This document shows, piece after piece, positions 52,602 through 61,911 of a stretch of 64,000 nucleotides of DNA (position 1 is the first letter of the stretch; each line of letters begins with the position of its first letter). This DNA is from Pantoea anthophila (lineage in GTDB: Bacteria; Pseudomonadota; Gammaproteobacteria; Enterobacterales; Enterobacteriaceae). Made by a program: the position numbers and the translations under genes. The stretch is taken from assembly GCF_006494375.1 (NCBI RefSeq), contig NZ_VHIZ01000053.1:1-64000 (forward strand), given 5' to 3'. The notes below the pieces were generated by a model. The model searched no databases, had not been told where the DNA came from, and saw only the letters and a program-made list of their open reading frames with translations.

Positions 52602-53252
52602 TCAGTTCAGCCCGTGCTGCAGCGCCCAGACCGCGGCTTCCAGCCGGGATTTAAGGTTCATCTTCTTCAGCAGATATTTGACGTGGACCTTAACGGTGCT
52701 TTCGCTGATGGTCAGCTTACGGGCGATCGCTTTATTGGTCATCCCGTCGCTGATCAGCTGCAGGATTTCGCGTTCGCGTCGGGTCAGCTGCGTGATGTCA
52801 CGCGGGCGGGCAGGCCGGGCGTCGCGCAGCCGGGTGACCAGTATCGGCGTTAACGCCTCGCTCAGCACGATCTGACCGGCCGCCGCCTGATGCAGGGCTT
52901 TCAGCAGCGCTTCCGGCTCCATATCTTTCAGCAGATAGCCATCGGCGCCGCGCTGCAGTGCACTGACGACATCCTCTTCCTCATCCGACACGCTGAACAC
53001 CACCACCCGCCCGGAGAGGGGGGCTTCGCGCAGTCGGGTCAGGGTATCCAGCCCATTCAGTCCCGGCATATTCAGATCCAGCAGGATCAGGTCAGGATCG
53101 TGCTGCTGCGCCAGCGCCACGCCCTGCGCACCGTTTCCCGCCTCGGCAACCACCTGCAGTCTCTCATCCAGCGCGATTAGCTGCTTCAGCCCGTTGCGCA
53201 GCATGGGGTGGTCGTCGATCAATAAAAGCGTAAATGTCTCTGCCGTCACCAT
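52602..53252 (-). CDS. narL: Nitrate/nitrite response regulator NarL
   Basis: The 216-residue protein has a receiver domain (about 8-120) with phospho-acceptor D59 ([10 protein letters not shown]) and K near 109 ([10 protein letters not shown]). A LuxR-type HTH (about 150-210) has [25 protein letters not shown]. Length and wording, including [22 protein letters not shown], point to NarL rather than NarP. It binds TACYNMT heptamers and controls nar genes with nitrate. CAGGAG precedes the ATG. It is divergent from narK, but narX, which lies between them in E. coli, is missing. Confidence 0.9.
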   Translation of the reverse strand: MVTAETFTLLLIDDHPMLRNGLKQLIALDERLQVVAEAGNGAQGVALAQQHDPDLILLDLNMPGLNGLDTLTRLREAPLSGRVVVFSVSDEEEDVVSALQRGADGYLLKDMEPEALLKALHQAAAGQIVLSEALTPILVTRLRDARPARPRDITQLTRREREILQLISDGMTNKAIARKLTISESTVKVHVKYLLKKMNLKSRLEAAVWALQHGLN

Positions 53253-53565
53253 GACTCCTGTTCCTGTCGCCGCTGCCCGTCCGGATCGGGCGTGGGCCTA
53301 TCTTACCGGTGAGGCGGGGACGCTATATACCCCCAAAGGACTACTCCTTTATTTCCATTTTTACCTCTTCCCGGCACGCCATTTTCAGTGCAGCCGATTA
53401 ACCCTATGATTTGCAATGACTCTCTGCTGCCTCTCCGCTACTTATCCCGGCTGAGACAGGATGACCACGCCCGGATAACCTGCATTGCCGTTGATTTGTA
53501 TCAAGCAAGCGGGCAGGGCGGATACGCAGGATATGCCCCATTATTCTTCTGCTGATGAGAGAGTC
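53253..53565 (+). promoter_or_regulatory. narL-narK divergent control region with NarL-type heptamers
   Basis: This 313-bp region has no gene. Two top-strand heptamers fit TACYNMT: TACTCCT (53342-53348) and TACCTCT (53362-53368). They are about 175-195 bp before the inferred narK start, similar to the distal NarL cluster of E. coli narK. The FNR box is listed separately. The start codon candidate at 53533 would precede the predicted transcription start and is disfavoured. Confidence 0.55.
53491..53504 (+). promoter_or_regulatory. FNR binding site for narK
   Basis: TTGATTTGTATCAA is a perfect TTGAT-N4-ATCAA FNR box. Its centre at 53497.5 predicts activation at -41.5 for a start near 53539, with GGATAT at about 53528 as -10. 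This is class II FNR activation, so narK should be induced without oxygen. Confidence 0.88.
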
Positions 53566-54960
53566 ATGACCCAATCTGCCCCTTTGCAAACCCCGACGCG
53601 CGGCGCACCGATCCAGGAGTGGCAACCGGAAAATGCGGCCTTCTGGCAGGCGCGGGGTAAACGCATCGCCAGCCGCAACCTCTGGATCTCTGTCTTCTGT
53701 CTGCTGTTGAGCTTCTGCGTCTGGATGCTGTTCAGCACCGTCGCGGTTAACCTGAATAAGGTCGGCTTCCGCTTCAGTACCGAACAGCTCTTTCTGCTGA
53801 CCGCGCTGCCGTCGGTCTCCGGCGCGCTGTTGCGTGTGCCTTACTCATTTGTGATTCCCGTCTTTGGCGGACGCCGCTGGACCGCCTTCAGCACCGGCAT
53901 CCTGATCGTCCCCTGCCTGTGGCTCGGTTTTGCAGTGAGGGACAGCCAGACCTCCTTCGCCACCTTTATGGCGATCGCTCTGCTGTGCGGTTTCGGGGGG
54001 GCGAACTTCGCCTCCAGCATGGGCAATATCAGCTTCTTCTTTCCCAAAGCCCGTCAGGGCGGCGCGCTGGGCATCAATGGCGGCCTGGGGAACCTCGGCG
54101 TCAGCGTCATGCAGTTTGTTGCCCCGCTGGCGATCTCCTGCGCCATTTTTGGTTTTGCCGATGGGGGGCAAGTCACCGCGAGCGGCGATAGCCTCTGGCT
54201 GGAAAATGCGGCCTGGATCTGGGTGCCGTTTCTGGCCATCGGCACGCTGGCCGCCTGGCTGGGGATGAACGATCTGGCGGCAGCGAAATCCTCGCTGCGC
54301 GAACAGCTGCCGGTGCTGAAACGTCCGCACCTCTGGATCATGGCGCTGCTCTATCTGGCGACCTTCGGCTCCTTTATCGGCTTTTCGGCCGGTTTCGCCA
54401 TGCTGACAAAGACGCAGTTTCCCGGCGTGGTGATTATGCACTACGCCTTTTTTGGCCCGCTGATTGGCGCACTGGCGCGCTCAGCAGGCGGCATGATCTC
54501 GGATCGCTTCGGCGGGACCCGCGTCACTCTGATCAACTACGTGCTGATGGCGCTGTTTGCTGCGCTGCTGTTCCTCACGCTGCCGGGAGCCGGCCATCAG
54601 GGATCGTTCGTCGCCTTCTTCGCCCTGTTTATGGGCCTGTTCCTCACTTCCGGCCTCGGCAGCGGTTCCACCTACCAGATGATTGCCGTGATCTTCCGCC
54701 GGCTGACGCTGGAACGCATCAAAGCCGAAGGCGGTGACGAGGCGCTGGCACAGCGGGAAGCCGCCACAGAAACCTCCGCGGCGCTTGGCTTTATCTCCGC
54801 TATCGGCGCGCTGGGCGGCTTCTTTATTCCGCAGACCTTTGGCCTCTCGCTTGCCATGACCGGCTCTCCGGCCGGGGCGATGAAAATCTTTCTGGTCTTC
54901 TACCTCTGCTGTATCGCCGTGACCTGGCGGGTCTACGGACGAAAAGCGCGCGCCGGATAA
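53566..54960 (+). CDS. narK: Nitrate/nitrite transporter NarK
   Basis: The 464-residue MFS protein has twelve membrane segments and the nitrate signature stretches [33 protein letters not shown] and the second GFISAIGALGGFF-type motif. Conserved substrate arginines are expected in LLRVPYSF and ALARSAGG. It exchanges nitrate for nitrite (or imports nitrate with protons) for the cytosolic-facing NarGHI. ATG 53566 (MTQSAPLQTPTRG) gives a length next to E. coli NarK (463). narG follows 99 bp later. Confidence 0.95.
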   Translation: MTQSAPLQTPTRGAPIQEWQPENAAFWQARGKRIASRNLWISVFCLLLSFCVWMLFSTVAVNLNKVGFRFSTEQLFLLTALPSVSGALLRVPYSFVIPVFGGRRWTAFSTGILIVPCLWLGFAVRDSQTSFATFMAIALLCGFGGANFASSMGNISFFFPKARQGGALGINGGLGNLGVSVMQFVAPLAISCAIFGFADGGQVTASGDSLWLENAAWIWVPFLAIGTLAAWLGMNDLAAAKSSLREQLPVLKRPHLWIMALLYLATFGSFIGFSAGFAMLTKTQFPGVVIMHYAFFGPLIGALARSAGGMISDRFGGTRVTLINYVLMALFAALLFLTLPGAGHQGSFVAFFALFMGLFLTSGLGSGSTYQMIAVIFRRLTLERIKAEGGDEALAQREAATETSAALGFISAIGALGGFFIPQTFGLSLAMTGSPAGAMKIFLVFYLCCIAVTWRVYGRKARAG

Positions 54961-54967
54961 CGACAAC

Positions 54968-54986
54968 GCCGGTGTGGCGCACCGGC
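54968..54986 (+). terminator. Hairpin between narK and narG
   Basis: GCCGGTG (54968-54974) and CACCGGC (54980-54986) form a 7-bp stem around TGGCG, followed by AATCCCTTTATTTT. It could be a leaky narK terminator. No FNR box was seen in the 99-bp narK-narG gap. Confidence 0.55.
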
Positions 54987-55059
54987 AATCCCTTTATTTT
55001 CTGCATCAGCACGCATGCAGAGTGAACAATGTGACACCAGGCCTTCAGGAGCCTTCCGG

Positions 55060-58000
55060 ATGAGCAAATTTCTCGATCGATTTCGCTATTTCAAACAGCT
55101 GGCTGAGCCCTTTTCCGGCCAGCATGGTCAGACGCTGAACAGCAACCGTGACTGGGAAGATGGCTACCGCAGTCGCTGGCAGCACGATAAAGTCGTGCGC
55201 TCCACCCACGGCGTTAACTGCACCGGCTCGTGCAGCTGGAAAATCTACGTCAAAAACGGCCTGGTCACCTGGGAAACCCAGCAGACTGACTACCCCCGCA
55301 CCCGTCCCGACCTGCCGAACCATGAACCGCGCGGCTGTCCACGCGGTGCCAGCTACTCCTGGTATCTCTACAGCGCCAACCGCCTGAAATATCCGCTGAT
55401 GCGTAAGACGCTAATCCAGCTCTGGCGCGAGGCGAAGGCGCAGCATAGCGATCCGGTAGAGGCCTGGGCCTCCATCATCCGCGATCCGGAAAAAGCGCGC
55501 AGCTATAAACAGGCGCGCGGACGCGGCGGGTTTGTGCGATCCAGCTGGCAGGAGGTGAATGAGCTGATTGCCGCCGCGAATATCTGCACGGCCAAAACCT
55601 ACGGCCCTGATCGCGTGGTCGGCTTCTCGCCGATTCCGGCCATGTCGATGGTCTCCTATGCCGCCGGGGCGCGTTACCTGTCGTTAATTGGCGGCACCTG
55701 CCTGAGCTTCTATGACTGGTATTGTGACCTGCCACCGGCCTCACCGATGACCTGGGGCGAGCAGACCGACGTGCCGGAATCCGCCGACTGGTATAACGCT
55801 TCCTACATCATCGCCTGGGGCTCAAACGTGCCGCAGACCCGCACCCCGGATGCGCACTTCTTTACCGAAGTCCGCTACAAGGGGACGAAAACCGTGGCGA
55901 TCACCCCGGACTATGCCGAAGTCGCGAAGCTGTGCGACCAGTGGCTGAGTCCGAAGCAGGGCACTGACAGCGCGCTGGCGCTGGCGATGGGCCACGTGAT
56001 GCTGAAAGAGTTTCACCTCGACCGTGATGTCCCCTATTTCCGTGACTATGTGCACCGCTACACCGACATGCCGATGCTGGTGCTGCTGGAGCCGCGTGAA
56101 GGCGGATTTTATGCCGCGGGTCGCCAGCTACGCGCCAGCGATCTGGTCGATGGCCTGGGTCAGAAAAACAACCCGGAATGGAAAACGGTGGCGCTGGATC
56201 AGACCACCGGCGAGCTGGTGGCCCCTCAGGGCGCGATCGGCTTCCGCTGGGGTGAAAAAGGGAAATGGAATCTGGAGCAGCGCGATGGCCTGTCGCAAAA
56301 AGAGGTGGAGCTGCAGCTGAGTCTGCTCGGCAGCCACGATGAGGTGGTCGAGGTCGGTTTCCCTTACTTCGGCGGCATCACCAGCGACCATTTTAACAGC
56401 GTCGCGCTGGATGAGATCCTGCTGCATAAGCTGCCGGTCAGACGCCTGACGCTGGCAGATGGCAGCGAAGCCCGGGTCGCCAGCGTCTACGATCTGACCC
56501 TGGCGAACTACGGGCTGGATCGCGGTCTGGGCGATGCTCACTGCGCGCAAAACTATGATGAGATCAAAGCCTACAGTCCCGCCTGGGCGGAGCAGATCAC
56601 CGGCGTCTCCCGGCAGAACATCATCCGCCTCGCGCGCGAGTTTGCCGGGAACGCGGAGAAAACCCACGGACGTTCAATGATCATTGTCGGTGCCGGTATG
56701 AACCACTGGTATCACATGGACATGAACTACCGGGGACTGATGAACCTGCTGATTTTCTGCGGCTGCGTCGGTCAGAGCGGCGGAGGCTGGGCGCATTACG
56801 TTGGTCAGGAGAAACTCCGTCCGCAGACCGGCTGGGCTCCGCTGGCCTTTGGCCTCGACTGGCAGCGTCCGCCACGCCAGATGAACAGCACCTCTTTCTT
56901 TTACAACCACTCCAGCCAGTGGCGCTATGAAACCCTGGCGACCGAAGAACTGCTCTCACCGCTGGCCGATAAAAGCCGCTTCAGCGGCAGCCTGATCGAC
57001 CTTAACGTCCGATCCGAACGCATGGGCTGGCTGCCTTCCGCGCCGCAGCTTAACGTCAACCCGCTGCACATCGCCGCCCGGGCCAGCGCCGCCGGGCAGT
57101 CGGTGATTGACTATACCGTGGCGAGCCTGAAGCAGGGCACCCTGCGCTTTGCCGCTGAACAGCCGGACGATCCGCAGAACTTTCCGCGAAACCTGTTTGT
57201 CTGGCGCTCTAACCTGCTTGGCTCGTCAGGGAAAGGGCATGAGTACATGCTGAAGTATCTGCTCGGCACCGAAAACGGCATTCAGGGAAAAGATTTAGGC
57301 CAGCAGGGGCGCGTGAAGCCGGAGGAGGTCGAATGGCAGGCGCAGGGCGCCGAAGGAAAACTGGATCTGGTGGTGACCCTCGATTTCCGTATGTCGAGCA
57401 CCTGCCTCTACTCCGACGTGGTGCTGCCGACCGCCACCTGGTATGAAAAAGACGACATGAATACGTCGGATATGCATCCGTTTATTCATCCGCTTTCGGC
57501 GGCGGTCGACCCCGCCTGGGAGTCAAAAAGTGACTGGGAGATCTACAAAGGCATCGCCAAAGCCTTCTCCGACCTCTGCCCCGGTCATTTAGGCGTTGAA
57601 ACGGATGTGGTGACGCTGCCGGTGCTGCACGACTCGCCTGCCGAACTGGCGCAGCCGTTTGAAGTCAGAGAGTGGAAAAAAGGGGAGTGCGATCTGATCC
57701 CCGGTAAAACGGCACCGCACATCATGGTGGTGGAGCGTGACTATCCGGCGACCTGGGCGCGCTTTACCACGCTGGGGCCACTGCTGGAGGCGCAGGGCAA
57801 CGGCGGCAAAGGGATTAGCTGGAACACCTGCAAAGAGGTCGATCTCCTGAAGCAGCTGAACTATGTCAAAGCGGATGGCCCGGCTGCGGGACGGCCCAAT
57901 ATCGACACGGCCATTGATGCGGCCGAGGTGATTCTGGCGCTGGCGCCGGAAACCAACGGTCAGGTGGCGGTAAAAGCCTGGCAGGCGCTGGGCGCGATAA

Positions 58001-58821
58001 CCGGTCGCGATCACACTCACCTGGCGCTGAACAAAGAAGATGAGAAGATCCGCTTCCGCGATATCCAGGCGCAGCCGCGCAAAATCATCTCCAGCCCGAC
58101 CTGGTCAGGGCTGGAAGATGAGCATGTCTCCTACAACGCCTGCTACACCAACGTTCATGAACTGATCCCGTGGCGCACCCTGAGTGGCCGTCAGCAGCTC
58201 TATCAGGACCATGAGTGGATGCGCGCCTTCGGCGAAAGCCTGATGGTCTACCGTCCGCCGATTGACACCCGGGCAGCGAAGCCGTTGCTCAACAGTAAAC
58301 CCAACGGCAACCCGGAGAAGGCGCTGAATTTCCTGACGCCGCATCAGAAGTGGGGCATTCACTCCACCTACAGCGACAACCTGCTGATGCTGACCCTGTC
58401 GCGCGGCGGCCCGATTGTCTGGATGAGTGAAGAGGATGCCCGCGAACTGGGCATTGCGGATAACGACTGGATCGAGGCGTTCAACGCCAACGGTGCCCTG
58501 ACCGCCCGCGCGGTGGTGAGCCAGCGCATCCCGGCCGGTATGACCATGATGTATCACGCTCAGGAACGCATCGTGAATATCCCCGGTTCGGAGATCACCC
58601 GCCAGCGCGGCGGGATCCACAACTCTGTGACCCGGGCCTGCCCGAAACCGACCCATATGATTGGCGGCTACGCCCAGCTCTCCTGGGGCTTTAACTACTA
58701 CGGCACCGTCGGGTCGAACCGCGATGAGTTCGTGGTAGTGAGAAAAATGAATAACGTTGACTGGTTAGACGGGGAAGGGCACGACGCCTGCCAGGGCGGC
58801 CAGCAGGAGGTGAAACCATGA
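55060..58821 (+). CDS. narG: Respiratory nitrate reductase alpha subunit NarG
   Basis: The 1253-residue molybdo-bis(MGD) catalytic subunit starts MSKFLDRFRYFKQLAEPFSG. FS0 4Fe-4S ligands are H50, C54, C58 and C93 (STHGVNCTGSCSW, RGCPRGAS), and the Mo-coordinating aspartate lies in SFYDWYCDLPPASP. It reduces nitrate to nitrite at the inner face of the membrane. CAGGAG lies 13 bases upstream; the longer frame from 55015 is not conserved. It overlaps narH by 4 bp (ATGA). Confidence 0.97.
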   Translation: MSKFLDRFRYFKQLAEPFSGQHGQTLNSNRDWEDGYRSRWQHDKVVRSTHGVNCTGSCSWKIYVKNGLVTWETQQTDYPRTRPDLPNHEPRGCPRGASYSWYLYSANRLKYPLMRKTLIQLWREAKAQHSDPVEAWASIIRDPEKARSYKQARGRGGFVRSSWQEVNELIAAANICTAKTYGPDRVVGFSPIPAMSMVSYAAGARYLSLIGGTCLSFYDWYCDLPPASPMTWGEQTDVPESADWYNASYIIAWGSNVPQTRTPDAHFFTEVRYKGTKTVAITPDYAEVAKLCDQWLSPKQGTDSALALAMGHVMLKEFHLDRDVPYFRDYVHRYTDMPMLVLLEPREGGFYAAGRQLRASDLVDGLGQKNNPEWKTVALDQTTGELVAPQGAIGFRWGEKGKWNLEQRDGLSQKEVELQLSLLGSHDEVVEVGFPYFGGITSDHFNSVALDEILLHKLPVRRLTLADGSEARVASVYDLTLANYGLDRGLGDAHCAQNYDEIKAYSPAWAEQITGVSRQNIIRLAREFAGNAEKTHGRSMIIVGAGMNHWYHMDMNYRGLMNLLIFCGCVGQSGGGWAHYVGQEKLRPQTGWAPLAFGLDWQRPPRQMNSTSFFYNHSSQWRYETLATEELLSPLADKSRFSGSLIDLNVRSERMGWLPSAPQLNVNPLHIAARASAAGQSVIDYTVASLKQGTLRFAAEQPDDPQNFPRNLFVWRSNLLGSSGKGHEYMLKYLLGTENGIQGKDLGQQGRVKPEEVEWQAQGAEGKLDLVVTLDFRMSSTCLYSDVVLPTATWYEKDDMNTSDMHPFIHPLSAAVDPAWESKSDWEIYKGIAKAFSDLCPGHLGVETDVVTLPVLHDSPAELAQPFEVREWKKGECDLIPGKTAPHIMVVERDYPATWARFTTLGPLLEAQGNGGKGISWNTCKEVDLLKQLNYVKADGPAAGRPNIDTAIDAAEVILALAPETNGQVAVKAWQALGAITGRDHTHLALNKEDEKIRFRDIQAQPRKIISSPTWSGLEDEHVSYNACYTNVHELIPWRTLSGRQQLYQDHEWMRAFGESLMVYRPPIDTRAAKPLLNSKPNGNPEKALNFLTPHQKWGIHSTYSDNLLMLTLSRGGPIVWMSEEDARELGIADNDWIEAFNANGALTARAVVSQRIPAGMTMMYHAQERIVNIPGSEITRQRGGIHNSVTRACPKPTHMIGGYAQLSWGFNYYGTVGSNRDEFVVVRKMNNVDWLDGEGHDACQGGQQEVKP

Positions 58822-60362
58822 AAATTCGCTCACAGGTCGGCATGGTGCTGAACCTCGACAAATGTATCGGCTGCCACACCTGCTCGGTGACCTGCAAAAA
58901 CGTCTGGACCAGCCGCGAGGGGATGGAATACGCCTGGTTTAACAACGTCGAGAGCAAGCCCGGCGTCGGCTATCCGCACGCCTGGGAAGATCAGCAGAAG
59001 TGGAAGGGGGGCTGGATCCGGAAGATCAACGGCAGGCTGGAGCCGCGCATGGGCAGCCGTGTCGGGCTGCTGTCGAAGATCTTTGCTAATCCGGACGTGC
59101 CCGCGCTGGATGATTACTACGAGCCGTTCGATTTCGACTACCAGCATCTGCACAATGCACCCGCCGGAAAACAGCAGCCGATCGCCCGCCCGCGCTCGCT
59201 GATCACCGGTCAGCGGATGAAAAAGATCGAGAATGGCCCGAACTGGGAGGAGATCCTTGGCGGCGAGTTTGCGAAGCGCTCGCAGGATAAGAACTTCGAT
59301 AACATCCAGAAGGCGATCTATGGGCAGTTTGAGCACACCTTCATGATGTACCTGCCGCGCCTCTGTGAGCACTGCCTCAATCCGGCCTGCGTGGCAACCT
59401 GTCCCAGCGGCGCCATCTACAAGCGCGGCGAAGATGGCATCGTGCTGATCGATCAGGATAAATGCCGCGGCTGGCGCATGTGCCTCACCGGCTGTCCTTA
59501 CAAGAAGATCTACTTCAACTGGAAAAGCGGCAAATCTGAGAAGTGCATCTTCTGTTATCCGCGCATTGAATCGGGCCAGCCGACCGTATGTTCGGAAACC
59601 TGTGTTGGCCGGATCCGCTATCTCGGCGTGCTGCTCTATGACGCTGACCGGATTGAACAGGCGGCGTCAGCGGAAAACGAGAAAGATCTCTACCAGCGTC
59701 AGCTGGATATCTTCCTTGATCCGCACGATCCGGCAGTGATCGCCCAGGCGCTGAACGACGGCGTGGCGCAGAGCGTAATCGACGCGGCGCAGCGTTCGCC
59801 GGTCTACAAAATGGCGATGGAGTGGAAGCTGGCGCTGCCGCTGCATCCGGAATACCGCACGCTGCCGATGGTCTGGTATGTGCCGCCGCTGTCACCGATT
59901 CAGTCGGCAGTGGATGGCGGCGCGCTGGCTCATACTGGCGTGCTGCCGGATGTGGAGAGCCTGCGCATCCCGGTTGAGTATCTGGCCAACCTGCTGACCG
60001 CAGGCGACACCGCGCCGGTGCTGCAGGCCCTGAAACGGATGCTGGCGATGCGCCACTACAAACGCGCTGAGAGCGTGGAGGGGCAGCGCGATAGCCGCGC
60101 GCTGGAACAGGTCGGCCTGACCGAGGCGCAGGCGCAGGAGATGTACCGCTATCTGGCGATTGCCAACTACGAAGATCGTTTTGTGGTGCCTTCCAGCCAT
60201 CGCGAGCTGGCGCGTGAAGCCTTCCCGGAAAGTAAAGGCTGCGGCTTTAGCTTTGGCGATGGCTGTCACGGCAGCGACAGCCGGTTCAATCTGTTTAACA
60301 GCCGTCGCATTGATGCCATCGACATCGCCAGTCAAACCCGCCGCCAGGAGGATGCCTCATGA
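58818..60362 (+). CDS. narH: Respiratory nitrate reductase beta subunit NarH
   Basis: The 514-residue iron-sulfur subunit has cysteine groups CIGCHTCSVTC (16-26), CEHCLNPACVATCP and CRGWRMCLTGCP, in which Trp replaces a cysteine to give the 3Fe-4S cluster, and CIFCYPRIE...CSETC. It carries electrons from NarI haems to NarG. Length is close to E. coli NarH (512). It overlaps narG and narJ by 4 bp each. Confidence 0.97.
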   Translation: MKIRSQVGMVLNLDKCIGCHTCSVTCKNVWTSREGMEYAWFNNVESKPGVGYPHAWEDQQKWKGGWIRKINGRLEPRMGSRVGLLSKIFANPDVPALDDYYEPFDFDYQHLHNAPAGKQQPIARPRSLITGQRMKKIENGPNWEEILGGEFAKRSQDKNFDNIQKAIYGQFEHTFMMYLPRLCEHCLNPACVATCPSGAIYKRGEDGIVLIDQDKCRGWRMCLTGCPYKKIYFNWKSGKSEKCIFCYPRIESGQPTVCSETCVGRIRYLGVLLYDADRIEQAASAENEKDLYQRQLDIFLDPHDPAVIAQALNDGVAQSVIDAAQRSPVYKMAMEWKLALPLHPEYRTLPMVWYVPPLSPIQSAVDGGALAHTGVLPDVESLRIPVEYLANLLTAGDTAPVLQALKRMLAMRHYKRAESVEGQRDSRALEQVGLTEAQAQEMYRYLAIANYEDRFVVPSSHRELAREAFPESKGCGFSFGDGCHGSDSRFNLFNSRRIDAIDIASQTRRQEDAS

Positions 60363-61087
60363 TGACGTTACGGATGCTGTCACGGCTGCTGGATTACCCG
60401 GACGAGGCGCTGTTTGCTCATCACTCTGAGCTGATCGCGGCACTGGACGCGGCAGAGGAACTTGATCTGCCGCAGCGGGCAGGGCTGGAGCAGTTTATTC
60501 AGCAGCTCTGTGCGCGGCCACTGCTGGATGCGCAGGCGGACTACTGCGCCCTGTTTGATCGCGGCCGCGCCACTTCGCTGCTGCTGTTTGAGCATGTGCA
60601 CGGCGAATCCCGCGATCGCGGTCAGGCGATGGTCGATCTGCTGGCGCACTACCGGGCCGCCGGTCTGGAGCTGGACAGCAGAGAGCTGCCCGATTATCTG
60701 CCGCTCTATCTGGAGTATCTCGCCTGTCAAAGTGACGAGGCGGCGCGCCAGGGACTGGAGGATATCGTGCCGATTCTGGCTCTGCTGGCGGCGCGTCTGG
60801 AAGCGCGCCAGAGTCCCTATGCCGACCTTTTCACGCTGTTACTGACGCTGGCGGGCAGCGCGGCTGACCCGGCCGCCCTCCGGCCGCAGGTGGCGAAGGA
60901 AGCGCGTGACGACACCCCGGCGGCGCTGGATGCGGTCTGGGAAGAGGAGCAGATTAAATTTCTCGGCGAGCAGGGCTGTGTCTCAGCGCAGCAGGCGATG
61001 CATCAGCGTCGCTTCGCCGATGCGGTCGCGCCGCACTATCTGGATATTGCCGCGGCGACGGCACGCCGCACAGGAGAGTCAGCATGA
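60359..61087 (+). CDS. narJ: Nitrate reductase assembly chaperone NarJ
   Basis: The 242-residue helical chaperone of the TorD/NarJ family begins [16 protein letters not shown] and has [20 protein letters not shown] and PLYLEYLA. It binds NarG for molybdenum cofactor and FS0 insertion and is not part of the final enzyme. ATG 60359 or 60362 are both possible; the first overlaps the narH stop (ATGATGA). It overlaps narI by 4 bp. Confidence 0.95.
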   Translation: MMTLRMLSRLLDYPDEALFAHHSELIAALDAAEELDLPQRAGLEQFIQQLCARPLLDAQADYCALFDRGRATSLLLFEHVHGESRDRGQAMVDLLAHYRAAGLELDSRELPDYLPLYLEYLACQSDEAARQGLEDIVPILALLAARLEARQSPYADLFTLLLTLAGSAADPAALRPQVAKEARDDTPAALDAVWEEEQIKFLGEQGCVSAQQAMHQRRFADAVAPHYLDIAAATARRTGESA

Positions 61088-61761
61088 ATGTTCTGAACAC
61101 TTTCTTCTTCGATATTTACCCCTATCTTGCCGGAACGGTTTTTCTGGTGGGGAGCTGGCTGCGCTATGACTACGGGCAGTACAGCTGGCGGGCCGGTTCC
61201 AGTCAGATGCTGGATAAAAAGGGGATGCGGCTTGCCTCTAACCTGTTCCACATCGGCATTATCGGCATCTTCTTCGGGCATTTCGTCGGGATGCTGACGC
61301 CGCACTGGATGTATGAGTCGTTTCTGCCGATCGACGTGAAGCAGAAGCTGGCGATGGTGGCGGGTGGCTTGTTCGGGGCGATGACGCTGGCCGGGGGAGC
61401 GCTGCTGCTGAAGCGTCGTCTGACCCATCCGCGGGTGCGGGCGACCAGCAGCGTCGGCGATATTCTGATCCTGACCCTGCTGGTGGTGCAGGCCACGCTG
61501 GGCCTGCTGACCATTCCCTTCTCTGCTCAGCATATGGATGGCAGTGAAATGATGAAGCTGGTGGGCTGGGCACAGGCGGTGGTGACTTTCCACGGCGGTG
61601 CTTCACAGCATCTGGCCGGGGTGGCAGTGATCTACCGCGTCCATATGGTGCTGGGGATGACCCTGTTCCTGCTGTTCCCCTTCTGCCGGCTGGTGCATAT
61701 CTGGAGCGCACCGGTTGAGTACCTGACCCGGCGCTATCAGTTGGTCAGAAACCGTCGCTGA
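61084..61761 (+). CDS. narI: Respiratory nitrate reductase gamma subunit NarI (cytochrome b)
   Basis: The 225-residue membrane subunit equals E. coli NarI. It has five membrane helices and haem ligands H56 and H66 ([16 protein letters not shown]), with later histidines in GASQHL and RVHMVLGM. It oxidises quinol at the periplasmic side and passes electrons to NarH. It is the last gene of narGHJI and is followed by a strong terminator. Confidence 0.97.
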   Translation: MNVLNTFFFDIYPYLAGTVFLVGSWLRYDYGQYSWRAGSSQMLDKKGMRLASNLFHIGIIGIFFGHFVGMLTPHWMYESFLPIDVKQKLAMVAGGLFGAMTLAGGALLLKRRLTHPRVRATSSVGDILILTLLVVQATLGLLTIPFSAQHMDGSEMMKLVGWAQAVVTFHGGASQHLAGVAVIYRVHMVLGMTLFLLFPFCRLVHIWSAPVEYLTRRYQLVRNRR

Positions 61762-61769
61762 ATGCTGAG

Positions 61770-61804
61770 CCGCCGCGGGGGCAGGGCAGCCCTGCGGCGG
61801 TTTT
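61770..61804 (+). terminator. narGHJI terminator
   Basis: CCGCCGCGGGG (61770-61780) pairs with CCCTGCGGCGG (61790-61800), with one G-U pair, and TTTT follows. It lies 9 bp after the narI stop. The remaining gap to mltB (to 61911) shows only AT-rich sequence likely to carry the mltB promoter. Confidence 0.82.
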
Positions 61805-61911
61805 CACCGGCGTCAGCCTTGACGTTTTTTTAAGATTTTGACCTGTATGTCGCTGCGCTGAACGTCTACTATTACCGCATCTGATTTTACCCCCTCGTTT
61901 ATGGATAACCG

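Noticed and set aside
53533-53565. Upstream ATG for narK at 53533
   Set aside because: It lies before the transcription start predicted from the FNR box and has AGGA only two bases away; the start at 53566 matches NarK length.
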